Shown piece after piece: positions 54,343-62,705 of a stretch of 64,000 nucleotides of DNA; the first letter of the stretch is position 1; each line of letters opens with the position of its first letter. The notes under the pieces were generated by a model. That model saw only the letters and a list, made by a program, of their open reading frames with translations, was not told where the DNA came from and searched no databases. The DNA lies in the NCBI GenBank assembly GCA_003339645.1, contig QNUV01000041.1, positions 960,953-1,024,952 on the forward strand, read 5' to 3'. The stretch is from Microbacterium arborescens (GTDB taxonomy: Bacteria > Actinomycetota > Actinomycetes > Actinomycetales > Microbacteriaceae). The translations under genes were made by a program, and so were the position numbers.

Positions 54343-55285
54343 CCAGCCCGTCGGGCCGGCCGCCGCGGAGCGCCGTGACGAGCGCATCGATCGACTGATC
54401 CGTCATCCGCTGCACGGCACCGCCGGTGTGGCCTCCCGCATGCGGTGTCGCCACCACGCCCGGATGCCCGACGAGCGGCGAGCTGGAGGGCGGCTCGGTC
54501 TCGTAGACATCGACCGCGACGCCGTGAAGGCGCCCCTCGTCGAGCGCACGGCGCGCCGCGGCCTCGTCGAGCAGGCCGCCGCGAGCGGTGTTGACGACGA
54601 TCGCTCCCGGCGGCAGCAGCCCCAGTCGGCGCTCGTCGAGCAGATGACGGGTCTCGGGAAGCAGCGGGACGTGGAGGCTGACGACGTCGCTGCGGCGGCA
54701 CAGCTCGTCGATCTCGACCCGCTCGACCCCGGCCTGCGCGAACGCCTCGTCGGGCAGCATCGGGTCGTAGGCGATCGCCGTCATCCCGAGACCCCGCGCA
54801 CGCTCGGCGACCAGGCGGCCGATCGCCCCGAACCCGACGACCCCCGCGGTGCCGCCCGTGAGCTCCTTGCCCTCGAGGCGCGGCCACTCCCCCGCTCGCA
54901 CCGCTTCGTCGAGCCGGGGGATGCCCCGCGCCGCGGCGAGCACGAGACCGATCGCGAGCTCGGCGACGGCGATCGCATTGGCACCGGGGGTTCGCGTCAC
55001 GATGACCCCCCGCGCCGCCGCGGCATCCAGGTCCACCCGGTCCACGCCCACGCCGTACCGCGCGAGGACGCGCAACCGGGGCGCGGCGGCGAGGACGGCC
55101 TCGTCGTATTCGTCGAGGCCGGCGATGATGCCGTCGACGTCAGCGACGAGCGGGACGAGCTCGGCCGCGGTGAGCGGGCGTCCGTGGGGATTGAGGACGA
55201 CCTCGCCGACCGCGTCGCGGAGCCTGCGGAGCGACGCGCCCTGCGGATCACGGCACAGCGAGGTCGGCGTCACGAGGACCTTCAT
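54317..55285 (-). CDS. D-2-hydroxyacid dehydrogenase, PGDH-like (322 aa)
   Basis: NAD-dependent D-isomer 2-hydroxyacid dehydrogenase. The Rossmann motif GFGAIG is at 151-156; catalytic R235 (NTARGGLL), E264 (VYETEP) and H282 (TPHAGGHT) are intact. It lacks the C-terminal ACT domain of serine-pathway PGDH. Given neighbours (FGGY kinase, GntP, KDPG aldolase), a 2-ketogluconate or 2-keto-aldonate reductase role is more likely than serine synthesis; this is inference. ATG overlaps the kinase stop (ATGA). Confidence 0.85.
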   Translation of the reverse strand: MKVLVTPTSLCRDPQGASLRRLRDAVGEVVLNPHGRPLTAAELVPLVADVDGIIAGLDEYDEAVLAAAPRLRVLARYGVGVDRVDLDAAAARGVIVTRTPGANAIAVAELAIGLVLAAARGIPRLDEAVRAGEWPRLEGKELTGGTAGVVGFGAIGRLVAERARGLGMTAIAYDPMLPDEAFAQAGVERVEIDELCRRSDVVSLHVPLLPETRHLLDERRLGLLPPGAIVVNTARGGLLDEAAARRALDEGRLHGVAVDVYETEPPSSSPLVGHPGVVATPHAGGHTGGAVQRMTDQSIDALVTALRGGRPDGLVTPAPAPR

Positions 55286-56724
55286 CGCGCCGCTCCCTGC
55301 GACCCGGGCACCGTCCGCTGATACTGGTCGAGGTAGCGGGCGAAGCCCTCGTCGTAGCGGTCGCGGTACTCCGTCCGGGGTGCGATCGTGCGCACCTCCA
55401 CGTCGTCGAAGGCCGGATGCCGCAGGTCGAGCCCGCTCGCGAGCATCCCCATCCGCACCGCACCGACGATCGAGGTGTGCTGCTGCGCCGAGACCTGCAT
55501 CTCGACCCCGAAGACGTCGGCGGTCAGCTGCGTCCAGAACGGCGAGGAGAGGACGCCGCCCGAGAGGATGATCCGTCGTGGCGTGCCGCCGAGCGCCGTG
55601 AGCTCCTTGTAGCAGTGGTAGAGCGAATAGACGATGCCCTCGAGCACCGACTGGTACATGTCCACACGCGAGTGCGCCGGCGCGAGATCGACGAAGCCGC
55701 CGCGACGCTGGTCCTGCCAGCCGGGGCTCCGCTCGCCGAACAGGAAAGGCAGGAAGACCGGGAGGTCGACACGGTCGGTCGACAGCGACGGCTCGATGTC
55801 GAGGTAGTCCGTCGACGCGCCGAAGAGGCGATCGCGCGCCCAGTCGACGCAGTTGCCGCATCCCGAGGTGGCGGCGCCGCTGAGCGCTCCGAGGGGCGAG
55901 CGGTACGACCAGGTGCTGAGGGTGGGTGAGAACGCCGGGTGGCGCGAGGCGACCCGGAGCGCGCCGCTCGTCCCCATCGAGAAGGTCATCTCCCCCGGTT
56001 CGGTCGCGAGGTCGCCGACCTGGTTGAGCCCCCCGTCCGGACCGGGTGTCAGCACCGGGGTGCCCGCCGCGAGCCCCAGGAGCACCGCCGCCTCGGCCGA
56101 CAGCGGCGCTGTCGCCGTCGTCTCGTGCAGCTCGGGCAGCCGCACCCGGCCGAGGTCGAACCGGTCGATGACCTCGCGGTCCCATGTGGCATCGGTGGCC
56201 GAGAGCAGCCCGCTGCCGGAGGCCAGGGAATCGTTCGTCCAGACCTCACCCGTCATCCGGGCGAAGATGAGGCTCGCCTGGTCGAGGGCGAGGAGTCCGT
56301 CGATGTCGAGCCCCTGCGAGCGGAGGTACTGGAGCTTGAACACGGGGTAGATGGCGTTGACCATGCAACCGGTGCGTTCGTAGAACCACCACGTGAAGTC
56401 GTCGTCCGCGCGCAACGCGGCGCTGAGGTCCTGCGCCCCGGTGTAGGGCCACTCCATCACCGGGGTCACTGCCGAAAGGTCGTCGGAGCGGAGGGTCAGG
56501 CCGTGCCACGTGCCGCTCAGGACGATGAGGTCGATCCGCTGGCCGGCCGCGGCCTCGCGACCGAGGGCCATGAGCTGGATGTAGATCGCATCGGCGTCCC
56601 GGACCGCGGAATCGGGTCCGTCGACTTCGAACCTCCGGCTGCGGACGGCGACCGCGCCGGTGTCCGTGTCGAAGAGCATGGTCTTCGCCGAGGTGGTGCT
56701 GGCTTCGAGAGCGAGGATCTTCAT
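55282..56724 (-). CDS. FGGY-family carbohydrate kinase, probably gluconokinase (480 aa)
   Basis: Two actin-like ATPase lobes. N-terminal phosphate loop region LALEASTTSAKTMLFD, then the second-lobe SMGTSGALRV and PRRIILSGGVLSSPFW adenosine-binding segment. The conserved hinge GERSPGWQDQRRGGFVDL and CGNCVDWARDRLFG fit gluconate/xylulose kinases. Context suggests gluconate or a related aldonate is phosphorylated. ATG 56724 is used with a weak ribosome site. First gene of the kinase-dehydrogenase operon, divergent from the aldolase gene. Confidence 0.88.
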   Translation of the reverse strand: MKILALEASTTSAKTMLFDTDTGAVAVRSRRFEVDGPDSAVRDADAIYIQLMALGREAAAGQRIDLIVLSGTWHGLTLRSDDLSAVTPVMEWPYTGAQDLSAALRADDDFTWWFYERTGCMVNAIYPVFKLQYLRSQGLDIDGLLALDQASLIFARMTGEVWTNDSLASGSGLLSATDATWDREVIDRFDLGRVRLPELHETTATAPLSAEAAVLLGLAAGTPVLTPGPDGGLNQVGDLATEPGEMTFSMGTSGALRVASRHPAFSPTLSTWSYRSPLGALSGAATSGCGNCVDWARDRLFGASTDYLDIEPSLSTDRVDLPVFLPFLFGERSPGWQDQRRGGFVDLAPAHSRVDMYQSVLEGIVYSLYHCYKELTALGGTPRRIILSGGVLSSPFWTQLTADVFGVEMQVSAQQHTSIVGAVRMGMLASGLDLRHPAFDDVEVRTIAPRTEYRDRYDEGFARYLDQYQRTVPGSQGAAR

Positions 56725-56772
56725 GAGGGCCCATCGTCGGGTGTCCGGCGGGCAGCAGCGTCGCCGAGACCC

Positions 56773-56787
56773 AATGATATGATCATT
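56773..56787. promoter_or_regulatory. Palindrome AATGAT-ATG-ATCATT between kinase and aldolase genes
   Basis: Perfect 6-bp arms with a 3-nt spacer in the 96-bp divergent gap. It shares ATGATC with the TGATCGTAT direct repeats at 53602-53632, suggesting that the same GntR-type regulator controls both divergent pairs. Confidence 0.55.
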
Positions 56788-56820
56788 CGGTCGAAGATGA
56801 ACACCCCGAGGAGAAACATC

Positions 56821-57483
56821 ATGGCCGCTGTTCTCGATCAGATCGCCCGGTACCGACTCGTTCCGGTCGTCGTGGCCGATTCCGTCGCCGAGGGTTCCTT
56901 CATCGTCGATGCCCTCGCCGAAGGCGGGCTCCCGGTGGCCGAGATCACCTTCCGCACCGCCGCAGCACCCGACGCGATCGCGGCGATCGCGGCACGGGGT
57001 GACATCCTCGTCGGTGCCGGCACGATCGTGTCGCCCGCGCAGGTCGATACCGCCGTCGACGCGGGAGCGCGCTTCCTCGTCTCCCCCGGCTTCCACCCGG
57101 CGGTCGCCGATCGCGCCGCGGAGCGCGGGGTTCCCCTCATCCCCGGAGCCATCAGCGCCTCGGAGATCATGGCAGCGCTGGCCGCCGGCATCACGACCGT
57201 GAAATTCTTCCCCGCCGAGACCTCCGGCGGCCTCCCCGCCCTCCGCGCCCTCGCGGCCCCCTTCGGCGACGTGCGCTTCGTGCCCACCGGGGGCATCGAC
57301 GCCACGAACCTCGACTCCTACCTCGCCCACCCCCGGGTGATGGCCGTCGGCGGTTCGTGGATGCTGCCGCGCGACGCCGTCGAGGCACGTGACGCGGCGC
57401 CCATCGTGCGGGCGACATCCGACGCCGTCGCACGCGTCGCGGCCTCGTCGCAAGCCGCTCCGGCCGGTCTGCCGAACGGATAA
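56821..57483 (+). CDS. eda: KDPG/KHG aldolase (220 aa)
   Basis: Class I aldolase cleaving 2-keto-3-deoxy-6-phosphogluconate to pyruvate and glyceraldehyde-3-phosphate. Schiff-base K128 (TTVKFFPAE), general-base E41 and R45 (AEITFRT) are in the positions known from E. coli Eda. GAGGAGAAACATC precedes ATG 56821. No 6-phosphogluconate dehydratase is in the window, so the KDPG source is unclear. A hairpin follows directly. Confidence 0.92.
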   Translation: MAAVLDQIARYRLVPVVVADSVAEGSFIVDALAEGGLPVAEITFRTAAAPDAIAAIAARGDILVGAGTIVSPAQVDTAVDAGARFLVSPGFHPAVADRAAERGVPLIPGAISASEIMAALAAGITTVKFFPAETSGGLPALRALAAPFGDVRFVPTGGIDATNLDSYLAHPRVMAVGGSWMLPRDAVEARDAAPIVRATSDAVARVAASSQAAPAGLPNG

Positions 57484-57487
57484 AGTG

Positions 57488-57510
57488 GCGAGAGAGCCGG
57501 GCTCTCTCGC
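57488..57510 (+). terminator. Hairpin after the aldolase gene
   Basis: GCGAGAGAG (57488-57496) pairs with CTCTCTCGC (57502-57510) around CCGGG. It separates eda from gnd and suggests gnd has its own promoter. Confidence 0.65.
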
Positions 57511-57551
57511 AGTCCCTGCCATTCCACCCGCACGCGAACCTGGAGCTACGC

Positions 57552-59144
57552 ATGGCGTCGACCCCCTCACCGACAGGACCCTCGACCGATCAGGATCAGG
57601 CGCCGCACGAAGCGGCCACTGCTCACGAGGGCGCTCCGCGTCCCGAGGAGGTCGACCGCCCGACCCCCGACGAGAGCGCTGCTCCCGCGGAGGCCGGTTC
57701 CGGCGCCGCCAACATCGGCGTGGTCGGACTCGCCGTCATGGGCTCGAACCTCGCCCGTAACCTCGCCAGCCGCGAGGGCAACACCGTCGCCGTGTTCAAC
57801 CGGTCGCGGTCGAAGACCGACGAGCTCATCGAGGCGCACCCCGAGGCGGGCTTCATCCCCGCCTTCTCGTACGAGGAGTTCGCGGCCAACCTGCAGAAGC
57901 CGCGCACCGCGATCATCATGGTCAAGGCCGGTCGCCCCACCGACGCCGTCATCGACGAGCTGATGCGGGTGTTCGAGCCGGGCGACATCATCGTCGACGG
58001 CGGCAACTCTCTGTTCACCGACACCATTCGCCGAGAGAAGGCTGTCCGCGAGGCCGGCTTCAACTTCGTCGGCATGGGAGTCTCCGGCGGCGAGGAGGGC
58101 GCCCTCCTGGGCCCGTCCCTCATGCCCGGCGGCCCCGACGAGTCGTGGGTGACGCTCGGCCCGATCCTGAAGTCGATCGCTGCGGTCGCCGAGGGCGAGC
58201 CGTGCGTGACGCACGTCGGCCACGACGGCGCCGGCCACTTCGTGAAGATGGTGCACAACGGCATCGAGTACGCCGACATGCAGCTCATCGCCGAGGCCTA
58301 CGACCTCATCCGCCGCGGCACGGGCAAGTCGCCCGCCGAGATCGCCGACATCTTCGCCGAGTGGAACCGCGGCGAGCTCGAGTCGTACCTGATCGAGATC
58401 ACCGCCGAGGTGCTGCGCCAGACGGATGCCGCCACCGGCCAGCCGCTCGTCGACGTGATCGTCGACCAGGCCGGCGCCAAGGGAACCGGTGCGTGGACCG
58501 TGCAGACGGCGCTCGACCTCGGTGTTCCCGTCTCGGGCATCGCGGAGGCCGTGTTCGCGCGTTCGCTCTCGAGCCACCGCGAGCAGCGCGACGTCTCGGG
58601 CTCGCTGCCCGGGCCCGACGACGCGTCGTTCACCGTCGAGGACCCCGGCGCCTTCATCGAGCAGGTGCGTCTCGCGCTCTACGCCTCGAAGATCGTCGCG
58701 TACTCGCAGGGCTTCGACGAGATCCGTGCCGGTGCCGCGCAGTACGGCTGGAACATCGACCTCGGTGCGGTGTCGAAGATCTGGCGCGGTGGCTGCATCA
58801 TCCGCGCGCAGTTCCTCAACCGCATCGCCGATGCGTACGCGACGGGCGACGAGCTGCCCGTCCTCCTGACCGCGCCGTACTTCGTCGAGGCGCTCGGCCG
58901 CGCTCAGGACGCCTGGCGTCACGTCGTGCAGGCCGCTGCCGGCGCCGGCATCCCGGCTCCCGCCTTCAGCTCGTCGCTGTCGTACTACGACGGCCTGCGT
59001 GCGGAGCGCCTGCCCGCGGCCCTCATCCAGGGCCAGCGCGACTTCTTCGGAGCGCACACCTACAAGCGCATCGACAAGGACGGCACCTTCCACACGCTGT
59101 GGTCGGGCGACCGTTCCGAGGTCGAGGCCGAAGACACGCACTGA
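57552..59144 (+). CDS. gnd: 6-Phosphogluconate dehydrogenase, decarboxylating (530 aa)
   Basis: Oxidises 6-phosphogluconate to ribulose-5-phosphate with NADP reduction and CO2 release. After an unusual ~50-residue acidic, Pro/Ala-rich N-terminal extension, the NADP motif GVVGLAVMGSNLARN appears near residue 56. The active-site VSGGEEGALLGPSLMPGG and the HNGIEYADMQL region follow. The C-terminal domain ends KDGTFHTLWSGDRSEVEAEDTH. The core has usual length for the long (about 470-aa) form. The ATG start is in frame with no better start near the conserved core, so the extension may be real. Confidence 0.93.
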   Translation: MASTPSPTGPSTDQDQAPHEAATAHEGAPRPEEVDRPTPDESAAPAEAGSGAANIGVVGLAVMGSNLARNLASREGNTVAVFNRSRSKTDELIEAHPEAGFIPAFSYEEFAANLQKPRTAIIMVKAGRPTDAVIDELMRVFEPGDIIVDGGNSLFTDTIRREKAVREAGFNFVGMGVSGGEEGALLGPSLMPGGPDESWVTLGPILKSIAAVAEGEPCVTHVGHDGAGHFVKMVHNGIEYADMQLIAEAYDLIRRGTGKSPAEIADIFAEWNRGELESYLIEITAEVLRQTDAATGQPLVDVIVDQAGAKGTGAWTVQTALDLGVPVSGIAEAVFARSLSSHREQRDVSGSLPGPDDASFTVEDPGAFIEQVRLALYASKIVAYSQGFDEIRAGAAQYGWNIDLGAVSKIWRGGCIIRAQFLNRIADAYATGDELPVLLTAPYFVEALGRAQDAWRHVVQAAAGAGIPAPAFSSSLSYYDGLRAERLPAALIQGQRDFFGAHTYKRIDKDGTFHTLWSGDRSEVEAEDTH

Positions 59145-59162
59145 CCCCGACTTCCGGGTCGA

Positions 59163-59202
59163 CGAAGGCCCCGCCGAGCATCTCCGCTCGGCGGGGCCTT
59201 CG
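59163..59202. terminator. Terminator, perfect 17-bp stem
   Basis: CGAAGGCCCCGCCGAGC (59163-59179) pairs perfectly with GCTCGGCGGGGCCTTCG (59186-59202) around a 6-nt loop. It lies between convergent gnd and corA. Confidence 0.9.
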
Positions 59203-59222
59203 CTGTTCGCGACGAGGGGACG

Positions 59223-60236
59223 TCAGAGCCAGTCGTTGCGCTTGAAGATCCCGTAGAGGCCGGCGCTGAGGAGCACCATCAGCCCGAGCGCCATCGGGTA
59301 GCCCCACGGCTGTGCGAGCTCGGGCATGAATCTGAAGTTCATGCCGTAGACGCTGGCGACGAACGTCGGGGCGAACCCGATCGCCGCCCACGACGAGATC
59401 TTCTTGACCTGTTCGTTCTGGCGCACCTGCACGACGGTGAGGTCGGCCATCTTCTCGTCCAGCCGCTGATTGACGAGCGTCGCGTGGATCGTCAACGCAT
59501 CGTCGAGCGTGTGGCGCATCGACTGCACGCGCTCGGCCACGTACTGCGCACGGCCCCGGACATCGTCCCACCCGGCCGGTTCAGCGCCCGCGGCGGCGTC
59601 CGTGAGGGTCGTCCCGAGCCGCGTCAGGACGTCCGGCAGGGGCGTCGTGGCGTGAGCGAGGTCAATCACCTCCCGCTGCAGGTCGAAGATGCGCCGCGAC
59701 ACTCCGGGGTCGTCGCCGAACAGCTGGTCCTCGATCTCGTCGATGTCGTTCTCGACGCCGTCGAGCACCGCGCGGTACCCGGTCGTGACGAGTTCCGCGA
59801 GCACCCACATGACGGATGCCGGGCCGCGGCGGAGCAGGTCGCGGTGGCCGTCGAGACGGCCGCGGAGTTCGCCGAGGTCGATGCGATCCGACCGCGTGAC
59901 GGTCACGATGAGGTGAGGTGCGAGGAAGACGTCGATCTCATCGCACCGGACCGTCTCGGACGCGTCGTCGTAGTGCGCGGGCTGCAGCACCACGAACGCG
60001 TGATCCCCGGTGCGCTCGAAGATCGACCGCTGGTGCGGCCGGAGGGCTTCCTTGACGGCGATCGGGGGCAGGCCGAGTTCGGCCGCGCGGCTCTCGATCT
60101 GCGCGGCGTCGACGTCGATCAGCGCGATCCACGCGAACCCGCCCCGCTCTCGTGCGAGCGCGGCCGCCTCTCCCGGCGGGAGACCGTCGCCCGCCACCGC
60201 ACCGTCGACGTAGACCGCGGTCTCAACGTTCGTCAT
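59223..60236 (-). CDS. corA: CorA-family magnesium/cobalt channel (337 aa)
   Basis: Pentameric divalent cation channel. A large cytoplasmic funnel domain (to about residue 275) precedes two C-terminal helices; the selectivity motif YGMNF at the end of the first is intact (ASVYGMNFRFMPEL). The tail KRNDWL is typical. ATG 60236 (MTNVETAVYVDG) is used; a GTG six codons upstream is weaker. Divergent from the response-regulator gene. Confidence 0.93.
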   Translation of the reverse strand: MTNVETAVYVDGAVAGDGLPPGEAAALARERGGFAWIALIDVDAAQIESRAAELGLPPIAVKEALRPHQRSIFERTGDHAFVVLQPAHYDDASETVRCDEIDVFLAPHLIVTVTRSDRIDLGELRGRLDGHRDLLRRGPASVMWVLAELVTTGYRAVLDGVENDIDEIEDQLFGDDPGVSRRIFDLQREVIDLAHATTPLPDVLTRLGTTLTDAAAGAEPAGWDDVRGRAQYVAERVQSMRHTLDDALTIHATLVNQRLDEKMADLTVVQVRQNEQVKKISSWAAIGFAPTFVASVYGMNFRFMPELAQPWGYPMALGLMVLLSAGLYGIFKRNDWL

Positions 60237-60275
60237 GAGGTCACCGTATGCCACCTCGGATGCTCACAGCTCAGA

Positions 60276-60303
60276 CATAGCCTCGCCCATAGCTTCTCCA
60301 TAG
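60276..60303. promoter_or_regulatory. Three CATAG direct repeats upstream of a response regulator
   Basis: CATAG occurs at 60276-60280, 60288-60292 and 60299-60303, spaced 12 and 11 bp. Direct half-sites at about 11 bp are the classic binding pattern of OmpR/PhoB-family regulators, so this is likely the autoregulatory site of the regulator starting at 60325 and may also affect divergent corA. Confidence 0.55.
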
Positions 60304-60324
60304 AGAACGCCTCACAATGGCATC

Positions 60325-61056
60325 ATGACCACCCCAGCACCCGCCACCCTGCAGCGTCCCGACGGCTCTCCGCTGCGCGTCCTCGTCGTCGACGACGAGC
60401 AGATGCTCACCGATCTGCTCTCGATGGCGCTCAAGATGGAAGGGTGGGAGGTCCGCTCGGCGGCATCCGGTTTCGAGGCCCTCGCGATGGCGCGGGAGTT
60501 CGAACCCGACGCGATGGTGCTCGACATCATGATGCCCGACCTCGACGGGATGTCGGTGCTGCAGCGCCTCCGTCAGTCGGGTGACGATGTTCCCGTGCTG
60601 TTCCTCACCGCGAAGGATTCCGTGGGCGACCGCGTCGCGGGGCTTACGGCGGGCGGCGACGACTACGTCACGAAGCCCTTCAGCCTCGAGGAGGTCGTCG
60701 CGCGGCTGCGGGGCCTCATGCGGCGCGCCGGAACCGCGACCGCCGGCGGCGCCGACCCCGTGCTGCGCGTCGGCGACCTGACGCTCAACGAGGACTCGCA
60801 CGAGATCGAGCGCGCCGGGACGAGCATCGAGCTCACCGCCACCGAGTTCGAGCTCCTGCGCTACCTCATGCGCAACCAGCGGCGCGTGGTGTCGAAGGCG
60901 CAGATCCTCGATCGCGTCTGGAACTACGACTTCGGCGGCCGCTCTTCGGTCGTCGAGCTGTACATCTCGTACCTGCGCAAGAAGATCGACGCCGGTCGCG
61001 AGCCGCTCATCCACACCGTCCGGGGTGTGGGCTACATGATCAAAGCTCCGCAGTGA
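60325..61056 (+). CDS. OmpR-family response regulator (243 aa)
   Basis: Receiver domain with acidic pair D23/D24, phospho-acceptor D67 (VLDIMMPDLDG) and lysine in YVTKPF. The winged-helix effector has LTATEFELLRYLMRNQRRVV, VWNYDFGGRSSVVELYISYL and ends TVRGVGYMI. The sequence style resembles TrcR/PrrA-type actinobacterial regulators. Its stop overlaps the kinase GTG. A short basic N-terminal extension precedes the receiver. Confidence 0.93.
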   Translation: MTTPAPATLQRPDGSPLRVLVVDDEQMLTDLLSMALKMEGWEVRSAASGFEALAMAREFEPDAMVLDIMMPDLDGMSVLQRLRQSGDDVPVLFLTAKDSVGDRVAGLTAGGDDYVTKPFSLEEVVARLRGLMRRAGTATAGGADPVLRVGDLTLNEDSHEIERAGTSIELTATEFELLRYLMRNQRRVVSKAQILDRVWNYDFGGRSSVVELYISYLRKKIDAGREPLIHTVRGVGYMIKAPQ

Positions 61057-62705
61057 CGCCCTCCCCGCATGGCGCCGGCGCGCGCGGGCGCACCGATAGG
61101 CAGCCCCGCAAGCGCTGGACGTTGCAGACGCGGCTCATGCTGACGGTGGTCAGCGTCGTCGCGTTGACACTGATCGCGAGCGCGGTCGGACTCGCCACCA
61201 CCATCGGGACCGTTCTGGTCTCCACCGTCGACACGAACACCGAGTCGCTCACCCGCAGCCTCAAGCTGTTCGACAGCAGCGGCTACGTCGTGCGAGCGCG
61301 GTCGGCGGAAGAGACGATCGCGGGCACACCGGGACTCCCCTACGGCTACACGCTTCTCGTGCAGGATCCGCGCGGTCCGGTCACCGGCGCGACCTTCGAC
61401 GGCGAGGAGGGAGTGCGCAGCCTCACCGCCGCCGAGGTGAACGATCTGGCCTCGACAGACCTCAGCGCCCTTCCCGCCACGATCGAGATCGGTGATCTCG
61501 GCGCGTTCCGCGTCGTTTCATTCGAAGCGGGCGACATCACGGGGCTGGGAGCCCTGCCGCTCGCCCAGGTCGACAAGAGCGTGGCGACCGTCGTCACGAC
61601 GATCGCGATCGTCACGATCGGTGGCCTGCTGCTGCTCAGCGCAGCGATCGCGGTCGTCATCCAGCGTTCGCTGCGGCCGCTGCGCGTCGTCGCCGACACC
61701 GCGACGCGGGTGGCATCGCTCCCCCTGTCGCAGGGCGCCGTCTCGATCACCGAGCGGGTTCCCGCGGAGGAGACCGACGACCACGACGAGATCGGCCGCG
61801 TCGGCGCTGCCCTCAACACGCTGCTCGACCACGTCGATGAGTCCCTCGTCGCACGACAGCGCAACGAGGAGCGCATGCGGTCGTTCGTCGCGGACGCGAG
61901 CCACGAGCTGCGCACCCCGCTCGCCTCGATCCGCGGGTACTCGGAGCTCTCGCTCCGAGCGATGCGCCAGGGAGTGCCCGGAGTCGAGGAGACCACGACC
62001 GCCGCTCTCGAGCGCATCCAGGCGCAGTCGCTGCGCATGACGAGCCTGGTCGAAGACCTGCTGCTCCTCGCGCGTCTCGACGAAGGACAGGAGCTGGTCT
62101 ACGGAACCGTCGACCTGACGGCACTCGCCATCGACGCCGTGGCCGATGCCCGCGCAGCGGGACAGGACCACGAGTGGCGGCTGGACGTCGGCGACGAACC
62201 GGTTGTCGTCGCGGCGGACGCCACCCGCATCACGCAGGTCGTCGCGAACCTCCTGGCCAACGCCCGCGTCCATACTCCCGCCGGGACGACCGTCACCACC
62301 GCCGTGCGCGTCGCCGACGGAACGGCGATCCTGTCGGTGCACGACGACGGCCCGGGTATCGACCCCGCCGTCGTCGATGAGATCTTCGAGCGCTTCTCGC
62401 GAGGCGACAGCTCGCGAGCGCGGCAGACGGGTGGCACGGGCCTCGGCCTCTCGATCGCCCGCGCCATCGTCGCGGCGCACGGCGGCTCGCTCACGGTGCA
62501 GAGCGAACCCGGATCGACCACGTTCGAGCTGCGGCTGACGGCGCGACCGGCCGATCCCGGATCGGCGGGTACGATCGCGGGGACCGACGCGGAGTCGGAT
62601 GCCGGGACGGGGTCGGGTGCCGGGCCGGGCGCCGGGTCGGGGGCGGGTGACGGGCCGGGCCCGATCACGCCCGAGCACGCGGGCGGAGCCGAGGACACAG
62701 CATGA
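61053..62705 (+). CDS. Sensor histidine kinase (550 aa)
   Basis: Partner of the preceding regulator. Two transmembrane helices (about 28-52 and 178-203) bracket a ~125-residue external sensor domain of no recognised family. Then HAMP (about 204-265), dimerisation domain with H284 (DASHELRTPLAS), N box NLLANARVHTPAG, G1 DDGPGID, and G2 GGTGLGLSIARAIV. The ~50-residue C-terminal tail is low-complexity Gly/Ala/Asp (GTGSGAGPGAGSGAG). GTG start overlaps the regulator stop. TrcS-like arrangement. Confidence 0.92.
   Translation: MTPSPHGAGARGRTDRQPRKRWTLQTRLMLTVVSVVALTLIASAVGLATTIGTVLVSTVDTNTESLTRSLKLFDSSGYVVRARSAEETIAGTPGLPYGYTLLVQDPRGPVTGATFDGEEGVRSLTAAEVNDLASTDLSALPATIEIGDLGAFRVVSFEAGDITGLGALPLAQVDKSVATVVTTIAIVTIGGLLLLSAAIAVVIQRSLRPLRVVADTATRVASLPLSQGAVSITERVPAEETDDHDEIGRVGAALNTLLDHVDESLVARQRNEERMRSFVADASHELRTPLASIRGYSELSLRAMRQGVPGVEETTTAALERIQAQSLRMTSLVEDLLLLARLDEGQELVYGTVDLTALAIDAVADARAAGQDHEWRLDVGDEPVVVAADATRITQVVANLLANARVHTPAGTTVTTAVRVADGTAILSVHDDGPGIDPAVVDEIFERFSRGDSSRARQTGGTGLGLSIARAIVAAHGGSLTVQSEPGSTTFELRLTARPADPGSAGTIAGTDAESDAGTGSGAGPGAGSGAGDGPGPITPEHAGGAEDTA

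Noticed and set aside
55286-56185. Upstream extension of the D-2-hydroxyacid dehydrogenase frame, which stays open to 56185
   Set aside because: That stretch is a shifted frame within the FGGY kinase; the dehydrogenase family start is the ATG at 55285.
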